Positions 1 through 7,632 of a stretch of DNA of 64,000 nucleotides are shown here, in pieces (positions within the stretch are counted from its first letter, which is position 1; each line of letters starts with the position of its first letter). The DNA lies in the NCBI GenBank assembly GCA_934546745.1, contig CAKTDV010000012.1:1-64000 (forward strand), written 5' to 3'. The translations under genes were made by a program, and so were the position numbers. This DNA is from an uncultured Desulfovibrio sp. GTDB taxonomy: Bacteria; Desulfobacterota; Desulfovibrionia; Desulfovibrionales; Desulfovibrionaceae. The notes below the pieces were generated by a model. That model did not search any database, was not told where the DNA came from, and worked only from the letters and a program-made list of their open reading frames with translations.

Positions 1-9
1 GGGGATACG

Positions 10-99
10 ATGACCTTCACATCCGCCATGATCGCCGCGATTCTTTTCGGCACGTGCGTTTTTGTCTGTGGCCTTTACCTCACCCGCAGGCAGCACTGA
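10..99 (+). CDS. Tiny single-pass membrane peptide (hypothetical)
   Basis: A 29-residue reading frame starting MTFTSAMIAAILFG. Residues 5-24 form one hydrophobic helix and the tail is basic (TRRQH), as expected for a small inner-membrane peptide. The start is preceded by a purine-rich ggggata. It lies in the element that ends at tRNA-Leu and is followed about 50 bp later by a terminator. No family is recognised, and it could be a chance frame. Confidence 0.35.
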   Translation: MTFTSAMIAAILFGTCVFVCGLYLTRRQH

Positions 100-148
100 G
101 AAAACCGCAAGACATCGTAGCGCGCCCTCCGGCGCACGCTTTTTCACC

Positions 149-171
149 GGCCCCCCACGGGGCCTTTTTTG
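149..171 (+). terminator. Rho-independent terminator
   Basis: A perfect 6-bp GC stem (ggcccc/ggggcc, loop ccac) is followed directly by six T. It would end transcription of whatever enters from the left edge and separate it from the micro-gene cascade at 338. The rest of 100-337 shows no gene. Confidence 0.7.
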
Positions 172-337
172 TTGCCCGCGCACGGAAGGCGGCCAGAACG
201 AACACTGTCCCCGGCCCCGGCGCCCCCGGCGGCCCCCATGATCGGGCGCGGGCGGACGCCCCGCTCCCGTTTCCCAGCAGCAACCTGAACGCGGCAACGG
301 CCGCAAGGGCCCAAGGCCCGGAGGAGGATCGGACATC

Positions 338-442
338 ATGTGGCACGAACTTTCCCCCCTCGCCAACTGGCGGGGCTGGCTGGGGGCCGCCGGCGCGATG
401 GTCGCGTGGGCGGCCTTCACGTTTCTGGAGGAGCTGTTGTGA
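338..442 (+). CDS. Micro-protein, hydrophobic, integrative-element associated
   Basis: This 34-residue frame (MWHELSPLANWRGWLG...) has a strong gaggagga ribosome-binding site at 321-328. It has three Trp near the N-terminus, a hydrophobic stretch at residues 15-29 and an acidic end (FLEELL). Its TGA stop overlaps the GTG start of the next frame (GTGA), suggesting translational coupling in a four-gene string that ends in the integrase. No family is recognised. A small membrane-associated phage or ICE accessory protein is only a guess. Confidence 0.5.
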   Translation: MWHELSPLANWRGWLGAAGAMVAWAAFTFLEELL

Positions 443-705
443 GGACGTACACCTTTTCCATCGGCGGCGTGCGCGTGGAGCTGCGCGGCACGCCGGACGG
501 GGCGGGCCAGTGCATCCGCTGCCTGACGGCGGCGTTCCAGCGCCCGCGCGGGACGGACGGAGACCAGCGGCCGCGCCCGGCGGAGGACATCACGCGGGCG
601 GCGCGCCCACGGCCGGATTCGGGTTCGGATTCGGGTTCGGATTCGGGCATGGCGGCGGGAGGCGGCATGCGCATGGAGGATCGCGGGGAGGAACGCCTAT
701 GCTGA
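439..705 (+). CDS. Hypothetical small protein with DSG repeats
   Basis: An 88-residue frame starting at GTG (MRTYTFSIGGVRVELRG...), chosen because the GTG overlaps the stop of the preceding micro-gene. It contains a CIRC pair near residue 33 and a low-complexity DSGSDSGSDSG segment at about residues 60-70, encoded by a 12-bp tandem repeat. It ends inside the ATG of the next gene (ATGCTGA). Function is unknown. The tight overlaps on both sides are the main support that it is translated. Confidence 0.5.
   Translation: MRTYTFSIGGVRVELRGTPDGAGQCIRCLTAAFQRPRGTDGDQRPRPAEDITRAARPRPDSGSDSGSDSGMAAGGGMRMEDRGEERLC
614..647 (+). repeat. Short tandem repeat, 12-bp unit (ggattcgggttc)
   Basis: Nearly three copies of a 12-bp unit encode Asp-Ser-Gly repeats inside the 88-aa hypothetical protein. 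The unit length is a multiple of three, so copy-number changes would alter protein length without shifting the frame. Confidence 0.75.
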
Positions 706-902
706 CCGACGCCGAACGGCTCCGGGAACTGGCGCGCCTGCACACGGAGATGCTGGCGCTGGAGGCGGATCACGCCGCGAGGACGGCGGCCATCCGCGAT
801 CGCATCAACGACCTGTGCGGGCTGACGCCCCAGGGGCCGCCCCGCAAGCCCGCGCGGGCGCGCCTGTCGCGCAGGGACTTTGTCGCGGCGTGCGGCCTGT
901 AG
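699..902 (+). CDS. Small helical protein upstream of integrase
   Basis: A 67-residue frame starting MLTDAERLRELARLHTEM, with ribosome-binding site gcggggaggaa just upstream. Residues 3-37 form a charged amphipathic helix, probably coiled coil. The C-terminus is basic (PRKPARARLSRRDF). The start overlaps the stop of the preceding gene, and 13 bp separate it from the integrase start. Its position and basic tail would fit a DNA-binding or excision-accessory role, but no known excisionase motif is visible, so this stays a hypothesis. Confidence 0.5.
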   Translation: MLTDAERLRELARLHTEMLALEADHAARTAAIRDRINDLCGLTPQGPPRKPARARLSRRDFVAACGL

Positions 903-915
903 GCGGGGGGAAGCC

Positions 916-2028
916 ATGAGCATCGCCCACCGCGCCGACGGCCGCTGGATCGTCCGCTACAAGGACGGCGGCGGCACGTGGCGGCAGAAGACCTTCCGCA
1001 CGGAGCAGGAGGCCCGCGCCTGGGAGGCGGACACGCTGGCCCGCGCCTGCCCCGCGGCGCAACGCCTGAGCCTTGGCGAACTTGCCATGCTCTATTTCCG
1101 GTCGCGGCCGGACATGCACCGGGAGACGAAAAAGGGCATCGTCTCCTTTCTGGCCGGGCGCGACACGCGGAGCGGGCACGTGGAGGGCGCGGGCGAGTTC
1201 CTGCGCGACAACTACGCGGAGAGCCTGACCCGGCAGGATCTCGAGCGCATGCGCGAGGCCCTGCGCGCCCGGGGCGCGGGCAACGGGACGATCAACAAAT
1301 ATCAGGCCTACATCCGCGCCATATTGGCCTGGGGCGTGGATCAGGATCTGATCCACCGCAACCCGTGGCGGGACTACAAACGCCTCAAGCACGTCCGGCC
1401 GGTCATCCAGCCGCGCGTCGAGGACCTGCGCAGGCTCTTCCCCCAGCTGCCGGAATGGCTCCAGTGGGCGGTGCGGACCGCCTTTTTTCTTGCCCTGCGC
1501 CCGGGACGGGTGGAGCTTTTTTCCCTGACGTGGGACGCCTTCAACTTCCGGCGCGGCCTTGTCATCGTCAGGCAGGGGAAGAGCGGACGGCTGAAGACGG
1601 TCGTGCCGCCTCCCCGGTACATGGCGGAGGCGGAGGAACGCTGCCGCGCCGACATGGCGGCGGGCATCCCGTGGGTCTGCCACCGGGGCGACGGCAAGCG
1701 CGTCGTCTCCTGCCGCACGGCATGGCGTCTCGCCAACGAGCGCGCCGGCGTGTCGCTGCGGTTTTATGACGTGCGCCACATCGCCGCGACGGAGATGCTG
1801 GCCAGAGGCGCGGACCTTGCCGCCGTCGCGGCCCAGCTCGGCCATGCCAGCGTGGCGACGACGGGCGCGCACTACGCCCATGTGACCATCGGGAGCCAGG
1901 CGCGGGCGGCGGCGCTCATGCCCGCCCTGGACGCGCCGCGAACGCCGGGCGGCTTTGGTGCGGCTTTGGTGCGGGATTCCGGGGCCGAAGACGCCACACC
2001 GCCCGGCAAAAAGGCGCTCACCCCCTGA
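916..2028 (+). CDS. Tyrosine recombinase / phage-type integrase
   Basis: A 370-residue tyrosine recombinase for site-specific integration and excision. The start is ATG 916 (MSIAHRADGRWIVRYKDGGG), with gcgggggga upstream. The N-terminal about 60 residues resemble an Arm-type DNA-binding segment, followed by a core-binding helical domain. The catalytic domain shows the first Arg in LRPGRVELFSLTW, RHIAATEM as the HxxR-like box (here YDVRH), LGHASVATTGAHY with the second His, and the nucleophilic Tyr in AHYAHV. It ends 10 bp from the CCA end of tRNA-Leu, the classic arrangement for an element integrated into a tRNA 3' end. The rest of the element lies to the left of the window. Confidence 0.92.
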   Translation: MSIAHRADGRWIVRYKDGGGTWRQKTFRTEQEARAWEADTLARACPAAQRLSLGELAMLYFRSRPDMHRETKKGIVSFLAGRDTRSGHVEGAGEFLRDNYAESLTRQDLERMREALRARGAGNGTINKYQAYIRAILAWGVDQDLIHRNPWRDYKRLKHVRPVIQPRVEDLRRLFPQLPEWLQWAVRTAFFLALRPGRVELFSLTWDAFNFRRGLVIVRQGKSGRLKTVVPPPRYMAEAEERCRADMAAGIPWVCHRGDGKRVVSCRTAWRLANERAGVSLRFYDVRHIAATEMLARGADLAAVAAQLGHASVATTGAHYAHVTIGSQARAAALMPALDAPRTPGGFGAALVRDSGAEDATPPGKKALTP

Positions 2029-2060
2029 TTTTCCAGACTGGTGCGAGAGGCGGGAGTTGA
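2029..2060. other. Putative attachment-site junction at tRNA-Leu 3' end
   Basis: The integrase stop and the tRNA 3' end are 10 bp apart, so the element/chromosome junction probably lies in or beside the tRNA 3' half. The matching direct repeat would be at the other element end, outside the window, so the exact att core cannot be seen here. Confidence 0.35.
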
Positions 2061-2122
2061 ACCCGCATGGCCAGGCCGCCGGATTCTAAGTCCGGTGCGT
2101 CTACCAGTTCCGCCACTCTCGC
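2039..2122 (-). tRNA. tRNA-Leu (anticodon UAG)
   Basis: Read on the minus strand, it folds as a class II tRNA: 7-bp acceptor GCGAGAG/CTCTCGC, discriminator A, encoded CCA, anticodon stem CCGGA/TCCGG with loop CTTAGAA (anticodon TAG), a leucine-type variable arm and the GGTTCAA T-loop. It serves as the integration target for the element to its left and has kept an intact 3' end. Confidence 0.97.
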
Positions 2123-2139
2123 CTGATGGAGGGCAGACT

Positions 2140-2161
2140 AACAAAAGAGCGGGCGACCCGC
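2140..2161 (-). terminator. Terminator downstream of lepB
   Basis: On the minus strand GCGGG-tcg-CCCGC is followed by TCTTTTGTT, about 60 bp after the lepB stop and just before tRNA-Leu. The stem is short (5 bp), so strength is uncertain. Confidence 0.5.
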
Positions 2162-2223
2162 AACAAGGAGGCAGCCAACCTCTTCACGATACCGAGAAGC
2201 GCGACGCGGTGCGCCTCTTCGCG

Positions 2224-2868
2224 CTACTTCACTTCCATGCCGAGGCGTTCCCAGCGTACGCTTTCGCTGATACCTTTTCCGGTAAAGCCTTCCCATGACC
2301 AGTAGATGCGCCAAGCCTTGGCGCGCATGGCCGATCGATCCACGACGCCCCAAAAACGCGAATCCTCGGAATTATCCCGGTTGTCGCCCATCATGAAATA
2401 CTTGCCCGGAGGAAGTGTCATCTCGCCGAAGTTGTCGCGGATGGGCCTGATGGTATCACCGTCGATAAACTGCGTATACGGCTCTTGAACAGCCTCACCG
2501 TTGACGTAGAGCTGTTTGTTCACGACTTTGACGGTATCGCCGGGCACACCGATGACACGCTTGATGTAATCAACCGACGGATCGTTGGGATATTCGAAAA
2601 TGACCACGTCGCCGCGCCGGGGGTCTTCCCCTTTGTAAATATAGAAATCAGTAAACGGCACTTTGATGCCATACGCAAACTTGTTCCCCAGCAGATGATC
2701 GCCCACCAGCAGCGTCGGTACCATCGATTCGGAAGGGATCTTGAAAGCCTGCACCACAAAGGTCCTGATGACGAAGGCAATGAGCAGGGCGACGACAAGC
2801 GCTTCCGCGTATTCGCGCAGCGCCGATTTCCTGCGCGCGCGGCGGCTGTCAAACAACAGTTCGCTCAT
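2224..2868 (-). CDS. lepB: Signal peptidase I
   Basis: LepB cleaves signal peptides from exported proteins at the outer face of the inner membrane. The 214 residues contain one N-terminal membrane helix (about 19-42), then the Ser-box PSESMVPTLLVGD with catalytic Ser near residue 48. The Lys-box DYIKRVIGVPGD and the family signature MGDNRDNSEDSRFWG follow. The start has ribosome-binding site AAGGAG. It is last in a minus-strand string behind selD and the two symporters but has its own likely promoter at 2886-2914. Length and motifs are normal. Confidence 0.97.
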   Translation of the reverse strand: MSELLFDSRRARRKSALREYAEALVVALLIAFVIRTFVVQAFKIPSESMVPTLLVGDHLLGNKFAYGIKVPFTDFYIYKGEDPRRGDVVIFEYPNDPSVDYIKRVIGVPGDTVKVVNKQLYVNGEAVQEPYTQFIDGDTIRPIRDNFGEMTLPPGKYFMMGDNRDNSEDSRFWGVVDRSAMRAKAWRIYWSWEGFTGKGISESVRWERLGMEVK

Positions 2869-2885
2869 GATTTCTCCTTGAGAGC

Positions 2886-2978
2886 ATTTTGCCTTTGAAA
2901 TTGTTCCATTTCAAAAGTTACGCTGGCTGCGCACGGCGGAAAAAACGAGTTTTTTCTTGAACCCGGGTGCGGGCGTCC
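2886..2978 (-). promoter_or_regulatory. lepB promoter with upstream repeat module (copy A)
   Basis: On the minus strand there is TTGAAA (2909-2914), a 17-bp spacer and CAAAAT (2886-2891), 18 bp before the lepB start. Directly upstream sits a roughly 65-bp conserved block with a hairpin (AAAAAAC/GTTTTTT) and a GCCCGCACCCGGG core. The same block precedes selD (7044-7111) and, more weakly, queF (27368-27425). The rest of 2979-3132 holds no gene. Confidence 0.55.
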
Positions 2979-3132
2979 GATCCCGCATCCGCCAGAGCGG
3001 CGACGTTTTCAACGTGAATCCACAAGATAGCGAGGCGAAAAACACCGCAAAGCCAGTTCAGTATGCCTTGAGCCAGCGCGAAGGGCAAGTCCGGACGAGG
3101 CCCGCGCGCGGTCACATTAACGGGAAAGCGCC

Positions 3133-4512
3133 TTAGCCCCCGAACCTGTCCACATAGCCCATGACGAAAAGAAACAGAATCACAAGGGGTAGGACCCAAG
3201 TCAGATAGGGACGCAGCCATGCCGGAAACCGCATGCCTTCACCGGCATTTGTTTCAGCAAGGAAGCTGTCCCAGCCCCAGCCCCGGCGAAGGCAGCAGAA
3301 AAGGAGAAAGAGCAGTCCCCCCAGAGGCAGCATGTGGTTGCTGACGATGAAATCCTCCAGATCCAGCACCGACGAACCGGGTCCGAACGGTTGAAAGCCG
3401 GACCAGAGGTTGAATCCCAGCGCGCACGGCAGGGAGAGCAGCCAGAGGCCGATGAAGTGCAGTACCACGGCCCGGCGGCGCGACATGCCCCAGACATCCA
3501 CACTGTAGGAAATGATGTTCTCAAAGACGGCGATAACGGTGGACAACGCCGCAAAGGCCATGAGAACAAAGAAGAGCGTCCCCCACAGGCGGCCGAGAAA
3601 CATGTTGTTGAAAATGTTGGGCAACGTCACAAAGACGAGACCTGGCCCGGCATTGGGCGCGACACCGAATGAAAAGCATGCGGGAAAGATGATCAGCCCG
3701 GCAAAGATGCCTACCAGTGTATTGAAGAGCGTAATCCAGAGCGCTTCGCCAGTCAGGGCGTGTTCCCTGCCCTGATAGCTGCCAAAAATGGTCATGGCCC
3801 CGATGCCTACGGACAGACAGAAAAAGGACTGATTCATGGCGGCGCTGACGACGTTGAACACGCCCTGCTCAAGGAGGCGATCCACATCGGGCACAAGGTA
3901 GAAGCGCACACCCTCCAGCGCGCCGGGCAAGAGCAGGGCGCGCCCTACCAGCGCCAGCAGAATGAGCACAAGGCCGGCCATCATAATCTTGACCACCCGT
4001 TCCACGCCCTTCTGTACGCCCATGGCGCAAATGCCGCAACCGATGAGCACCACCAGCGTCATACCCAGCACCTGTGTACCCGCGCTCCCCAGCACATTGC
4101 CAAAAAAGGCGCCGACCTCCGCCGGTTGCAGGCCGCTCAGTGCGCCCGACACCGTATACCAGCAGTAAAGCAGCATCCAGCCCGTCACCACGGTATAGAA
4201 CATCATGAGCACATAGCTGCCCGCCAGCGCCCACCAGCCAACGCGGTGCCAGCGTGTGCCTTCGGGTTCCAGCCGGGCAAAGGCAAGGCCCATGTTGCGC
4301 CGGGCGGCGCGCCCCACGGCAAATTCCATGATCATGATGGGCACCACGGCCAGCAGGCAAATCAGGAAAATACCCACAAAAATGGCTCCGCCGTAATTGC
4401 CCGTAATATAGGGGAAACGCCAGACATTGCCAAGGCCGATGGCGCAGCCCGCCGACAGCAGCAGGAAGCCAAGGCGGCTACTCAGCATTTCACGCGATTT
4501 CTTTTCCGCCAT
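3133..4512 (-). CDS. SNF-family sodium-dependent amino-acid symporter (paralog 1)
   Basis: A 459-residue neurotransmitter:sodium symporter (LeuT/MhsT fold) that would import amino acids or related solutes using the sodium gradient. The TM1 signature IGLGNVWRFPYITGNYGG, with the unwound sodium/substrate region, is intact. About 12 hydrophobic segments follow and the TM6 region GIGAMTIFGSYQ is present. It is a tandem duplicate of the next gene (4539-5915), close over the whole length, including VDVWGMSRRRA and the tryptophan-rich C-terminal RRGWGWDSFLAE. Ribosome-binding site GGGGAGAA lies before the ATG, and 26 bp separate the two genes. Substrate cannot be read from sequence. Confidence 0.92.
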   Translation of the reverse strand: MAEKKSREMLSSRLGFLLLSAGCAIGLGNVWRFPYITGNYGGAIFVGIFLICLLAVVPIMIMEFAVGRAARRNMGLAFARLEPEGTRWHRVGWWALAGSYVLMMFYTVVTGWMLLYCWYTVSGALSGLQPAEVGAFFGNVLGSAGTQVLGMTLVVLIGCGICAMGVQKGVERVVKIMMAGLVLILLALVGRALLLPGALEGVRFYLVPDVDRLLEQGVFNVVSAAMNQSFFCLSVGIGAMTIFGSYQGREHALTGEALWITLFNTLVGIFAGLIIFPACFSFGVAPNAGPGLVFVTLPNIFNNMFLGRLWGTLFFVLMAFAALSTVIAVFENIISYSVDVWGMSRRRAVVLHFIGLWLLSLPCALGFNLWSGFQPFGPGSSVLDLEDFIVSNHMLPLGGLLFLLFCCLRRGWGWDSFLAETNAGEGMRFPAWLRPYLTWVLPLVILFLFVMGYVDRFGG

Positions 4513-4538
4513 AACGGTTCTCCCCGATCCAGATCAAA

Positions 4539-5915
4539 TTATTTACTCAGGCGTTCCACATAGCCCATGATGAACACAACAGCGATCAGGCACGGGAGAA
4601 CATAGGTCAGATACCCCTTCAGCCAAGACGGGAACGCCATCCCTTCGCCCTTGTTGGCCTCCGCCAGAAAATTCTTCCAGCCCCAGCCCCGGCGCGTACA
4701 GCAGAAGAAAAGGAACATGAGCGTCCCCACAAAGAGGAGGTTGTTACTGATCAGAAAGTCTTCCAGATCAAGCACGTTGGTACCCGGCCCCAGGGGCTGG
4801 AAAGCGGCCCAGACGTTGAAGCCCAGCGCGCAAGGCAGGGACAGCAGCCAGAGGCCGATGAAATGCAGAGCGGCCGATCGGCGGCGTGACATTCCCCACA
4901 CATCGATGCTGTAGGAAATGATATTCTCAAAGACGGCGATGACGGTGGACAACGCCGCAAAGGACATGAACATGAAGAAGAGGACACCCCAGAGGCGGCC
5001 GCCCTCCATGACGTTGAAGATATTGGGCAGGCTCACGAACACAAGCCCTGGCCCGCCGCCAGCGTCGACGCCAAAGGCGAAACAGGCCGGAAAGATCACC
5101 AGCCCCGCCAGGATGGCCACAAGGGTATCCATGCTCACAATCCAGGCGCCTTCGCCCGCCAGACGGCGATCGTCGGGCTGATAGCTGCCGAAAATGGTCA
5201 TGGAGCCGATACCCACGGAAATGGTGAAGAACGCCTGATTCAGGGCCGCGTTACAGGCGCTGAAAAACCCCTTGTCGCACAGCCGCCCGAAGTCGGGAGC
5301 CAGATAGAAGGAAACCCCCTCCCCCGCGCCGGGCAGCGTCAGCGAGCGGAAAACAAGCAGAATAAGAATCAGGAAAAGACCGGCCATCATCACCTTGACA
5401 ATGCGCTCCACGCCCTTGCGCACGCCCAGCGAACAGACGAGGCATCCCGTAGCCACGGCGATGGTCATACCGAGCACCTGCCCCCCGGTATCCCGCAACG
5501 TGCCCGCGAAAAAAGCTCCCACGCCAGCCGGATCCAGGTGGGAAAGCTGCCCACTGAGGAAAAACCAGCAGTAGGAAAGCAACCAGCCCGTCACCACGGT
5601 ATAGAACATCATAAGCAGATAGCTGCCCACCAGCGCCAGCCAGCCGAAACGGTGCCAGTGGGTCCCCTCCGGTTCCAGCTTGCGCAGGGCCAGGCCCATG
5701 TTGCAGCGTGCCGCGCGCCCCACGGCGATTTCCATGATCAGAATGGGCGTCACGGCCAACAGGCAGCAGAGATAGAGGGCGACAAAAGCCGCGCCACCGT
5801 ACAGACCGGTAATATAGGGAAAACGCCAGATATTGCCGAGGCCGATAGCGCATCCGGCGGAAAGCAGCAAAAAGCCCAGCCGGGTTCCCAGTACTTCACG
5901 AGACGTTTTCCCCAT
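4539..5915 (-). CDS. SNF-family sodium-dependent amino-acid symporter (paralog 2)
   Basis: This 458-residue LeuT-like symporter starts at MGKTSREVLGTRLG with ribosome-binding site CAGGGGGAA. A longer open frame continues upstream, but only as an antisense-style extension across selD. The TM1 motif IGLGNIWRFPYITG, the TM6 region GIGSMTIFGSYQ and about 12 membrane segments are intact. It follows selD by 22 bp on the same strand and precedes its paralog, so the three are probably cotranscribed. The pair could import related amino acids with different specificity. A link to selenium metabolism is suggested only by adjacency. Confidence 0.92.
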   Translation of the reverse strand: MGKTSREVLGTRLGFLLLSAGCAIGLGNIWRFPYITGLYGGAAFVALYLCCLLAVTPILIMEIAVGRAARCNMGLALRKLEPEGTHWHRFGWLALVGSYLLMMFYTVVTGWLLSYCWFFLSGQLSHLDPAGVGAFFAGTLRDTGGQVLGMTIAVATGCLVCSLGVRKGVERIVKVMMAGLFLILILLVFRSLTLPGAGEGVSFYLAPDFGRLCDKGFFSACNAALNQAFFTISVGIGSMTIFGSYQPDDRRLAGEGAWIVSMDTLVAILAGLVIFPACFAFGVDAGGGPGLVFVSLPNIFNVMEGGRLWGVLFFMFMSFAALSTVIAVFENIISYSIDVWGMSRRRSAALHFIGLWLLSLPCALGFNVWAAFQPLGPGTNVLDLEDFLISNNLLFVGTLMFLFFCCTRRGWGWKNFLAEANKGEGMAFPSWLKGYLTYVLPCLIAVVFIMGYVERLSK

Positions 5916-5937
5916 AGTTCCCCCTGATTTTCTGATG

Positions 5938-6996
5938 TCAGCGCAGCCAGAGCGCCGTGCCGTCCGCCTCCACGGACAGCGTTTCCCCCACCACGGCATC
6001 CAGATCGCCGTTCTCACGCAAAAAGGCCCGGACATCCTCCAGCTGCTCCGGCGGTACGCCCAGCAGCATTCCGCCCGATGTCTGGGCGTCAAAGGCGGCC
6101 ATTTCCAGCGCATCGTCACCGTCCCCGTTCCGGTGCAGGAAGCGGAGACAATGGCGGCGGTTGTTGTAGGTCCCCGCTGGAATAAGACCATCGTTGACAT
6201 AGTCCGGCACACGCGGCAGCAGTGGCAGCGAAGCTCGGTCCAGCGCCACACGGACACCCGACGCCCGCGCCATTTCCAGCGCGTGTCCCGCCAGGCCGAA
6301 ACCGGTGACGTCCGTGGCGGCTGGCAGACGGAAACGACGGACGGCCTCGCCCGCCACCCTGTTGAGGCGACCGCACCAGTGGCACAGGACAGCCTCGCTT
6401 TCAGCCGCACCTTCCCATCCGGCCTTGACGGCCGTGGCAAGAATACCCGTTCCCAGAGGTTTTGTCAGCACCAGTGCGAGACCGGGCCGAAGGCGTGAGT
6501 TTTCCGCTATATGCACCGGATCAATGAGGCCGGTCACGGAAAGGCCGAACTTGAGTTCCTCGTCCTGTACCGTATGCCCCCCCACGATGACTGCCCCCGC
6601 CTCCACGGCGGCTTCCGCGCCTCCCCGCAGAATGGAGAGCAGCACGCCCTCCGGATCGTCCTCGGCCAGCTCTCGTGGAAAACAGGCAATATTCATGGCG
6701 CACCACGGCTCACCGCCCAGCGCGTAGACGTCGGAAAGCGCATTGGCGGCGGCGATGCGGCCAAACTGAAAGGGATCGTTGACAATGGGTGCGAGAATGT
6801 CCACAGTCTGTACCAGCGCCCTGCCCTCGGGCACGCGCACGACCGCCGCGTCCTCATTGCGGGCGCGCCCGGCCAGAATCCGCGCCTCCAGTGCCGGCGG
6901 CATGGCGGACGAGAGACCACCCAGAAGCTGCTCCAGGACCCCCGGAGCCATTTTCGCCGCTCAGCCAGCGGCCTTGGCCCTCTGCAAAAGCTGCAT
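5938..6996 (-). CDS. selD: Selenide, water dikinase SelD, selenocysteine-containing
   Basis: SelD makes selenophosphate from selenide and ATP for selenocysteine and selenouridine synthesis. The reading frame open without interruption begins at MAPGVLEQLL, but a better start lies upstream at ATG 6996 behind AAGGAGGAGGA. From there the protein reads MQLLQRAKAAG-U-AAKMAP, with TGA at 6961-6963 as codon 12. SelD proteins carry catalytic Sec or Cys exactly here, followed by x-x-K. A GGUC-loop hairpin starts 12 nt after the TGA. Total length is 352 residues with Sec. The ATP-binding regions DILAPIVNDPFQFGRIA and GGHTVQDEELKFG, and the C-terminal TSGGMLLGVP, are present. Conventional gene calling would truncate it. 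Confidence 0.95.
6930..6963 (-). other. Bacterial SECIS hairpin of selD (with Sec UGA)
   Basis: UGA occupies 6963-6961. Starting 12 nt later, GCUCC (6948-6944) pairs with GGAGC (6934-6930) around a loop GGGGGUCCU. The GGUC in the loop resembles the SelB-binding loop of characterised bacterial SECIS elements, and the distance fits. This supports recoding of the UGA as selenocysteine. Confidence 0.75.
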
Positions 6997-7020
6997 GGCG
7001 TCCTCCTCCTTAGAGCAATC

Positions 7021-7111
7021 TTTTTACGTATGCAGGTTGCCAACGTCAAAAGTGGCGCCGCCTGCGCGCCGCGGGAAAAACGTGGTTTTCCCTGTGCCCG
7101 GGCGCGGGCGT
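7021..7111 (-). promoter_or_regulatory. selD promoter with upstream repeat module (copy B)
   Basis: On the minus strand there is TTGACG (7044-7049), a 17-bp spacer and TAAAAA (7021-7026). A block homologous to the one upstream of lepB precedes it, with hairpin GGGAAAA/TTTTCCC and GCCCGCGCCCGGG. The downstream sequence GATTGCTCTAAGGAGG also resembles the lepB leader (AATGCTCTCAAGGAG). Confidence 0.55.
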
Positions 7112-7120
7112 TCAGCGCAC

Positions 7121-7155
7121 AAAAAAAGCGGTCGCACAGTGCCCGTGAAACCGCT
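7121..7155 (-). terminator. Second terminator of the ribosomal cluster
   Basis: On the minus strand GAGCGGTTT pairs with GACCGCTTTTTTT across a 14-nt loop, giving a stem followed by a T-run. It lies 10 bp beyond the first terminator and insulates selD from ribosomal transcription. Confidence 0.7.
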
Positions 7156-7165
7156 CCAGAATGGC

Positions 7166-7191
7166 AAAAAGGGGCCCTGAGGCCCCTTTTT
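7166..7191 (-). terminator. First terminator after rplQ
   Basis: AAAAAGGGGCC-ctga-GGCCCCTTTTT is a near-perfect palindrome flanked by A and T runs, about 18 bp after the rplQ stop. It is symmetrical, so it could act in both directions. Confidence 0.85.
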
Positions 7192-7209
7192 CAAATCATG
7201 CGGAAAAGC

Positions 7210-7632
7210 TTATTCCGCTTTTTCCCCAGCGGCGGCTTCCGTCGGAGCCGCGGCTTCGGAAACCTTGGTTTCGGGCTGATGTGTGAGTTCAATAATCGCC
7301 ATCGGCGCATTATCGCCCTTGCGGGGCATGGCGAGCTTCATGACACGGGTGTACCCGCCCGGCACGCCGGCGAACAGAGGGCCGATTTCATCGAACAGAC
7401 GTTTTACCAGAGCGTGATCACACAGCACACGATAGGCCTGACGGCGGGCGTGCAGGTCGTTGCGCTTGGCAAGGGAGATCAAGGGCTCCACAACGCCGCG
7501 CAATTCCTTGGCCTTCATTTCGGTGGTGCGAATGCGCCCGTGCTGCAGCAGAGCCTTGGCAAGATTGTGCAACAGGGCCTTGCGGTGCGAAGGCGTGCGC
7601 GAGAGTTTTCTGCCGGAATTGCTATGCCTCAT
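7210..7632 (-). CDS. rplQ: 50S ribosomal protein L17
   Basis: This large-subunit protein lies near the exit tunnel. The family signature MRHSNSGRKLSRTPSHRKAL at the N-terminus and NLAKALLQHGRIRTTEMKAKE are intact. The 140 residues include an extra Ala/Glu-rich tail of about 20 residues. The start overlaps the rpoA stop by 11 bp, so translation is coupled. It is the last gene of the ribosomal cluster, followed by two terminators. Confidence 0.97.
   Translation of the reverse strand: MRHSNSGRKLSRTPSHRKALLHNLAKALLQHGRIRTTEMKAKELRGVVEPLISLAKRNDLHARRQAYRVLCDHALVKRLFDEIGPLFAGVPGGYTRVMKLAMPRKGDNAPMAIIELTHQPETKVSEAAAPTEAAAGEKAE

Noticed and set aside
614..647. Tandem repeat considered as a CRISPR or iteron array
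   Set aside because: There are only about three 12-bp units without spacers, within a reading frame, encoding DSG repeats.
5916..6440. Extension of the second SNF symporter to 633 residues
   Set aside because: The added part is selD read in another frame, Arg/Trp/Ser-rich and without conservation. MGKTSREVLG has a good ribosome-binding site.
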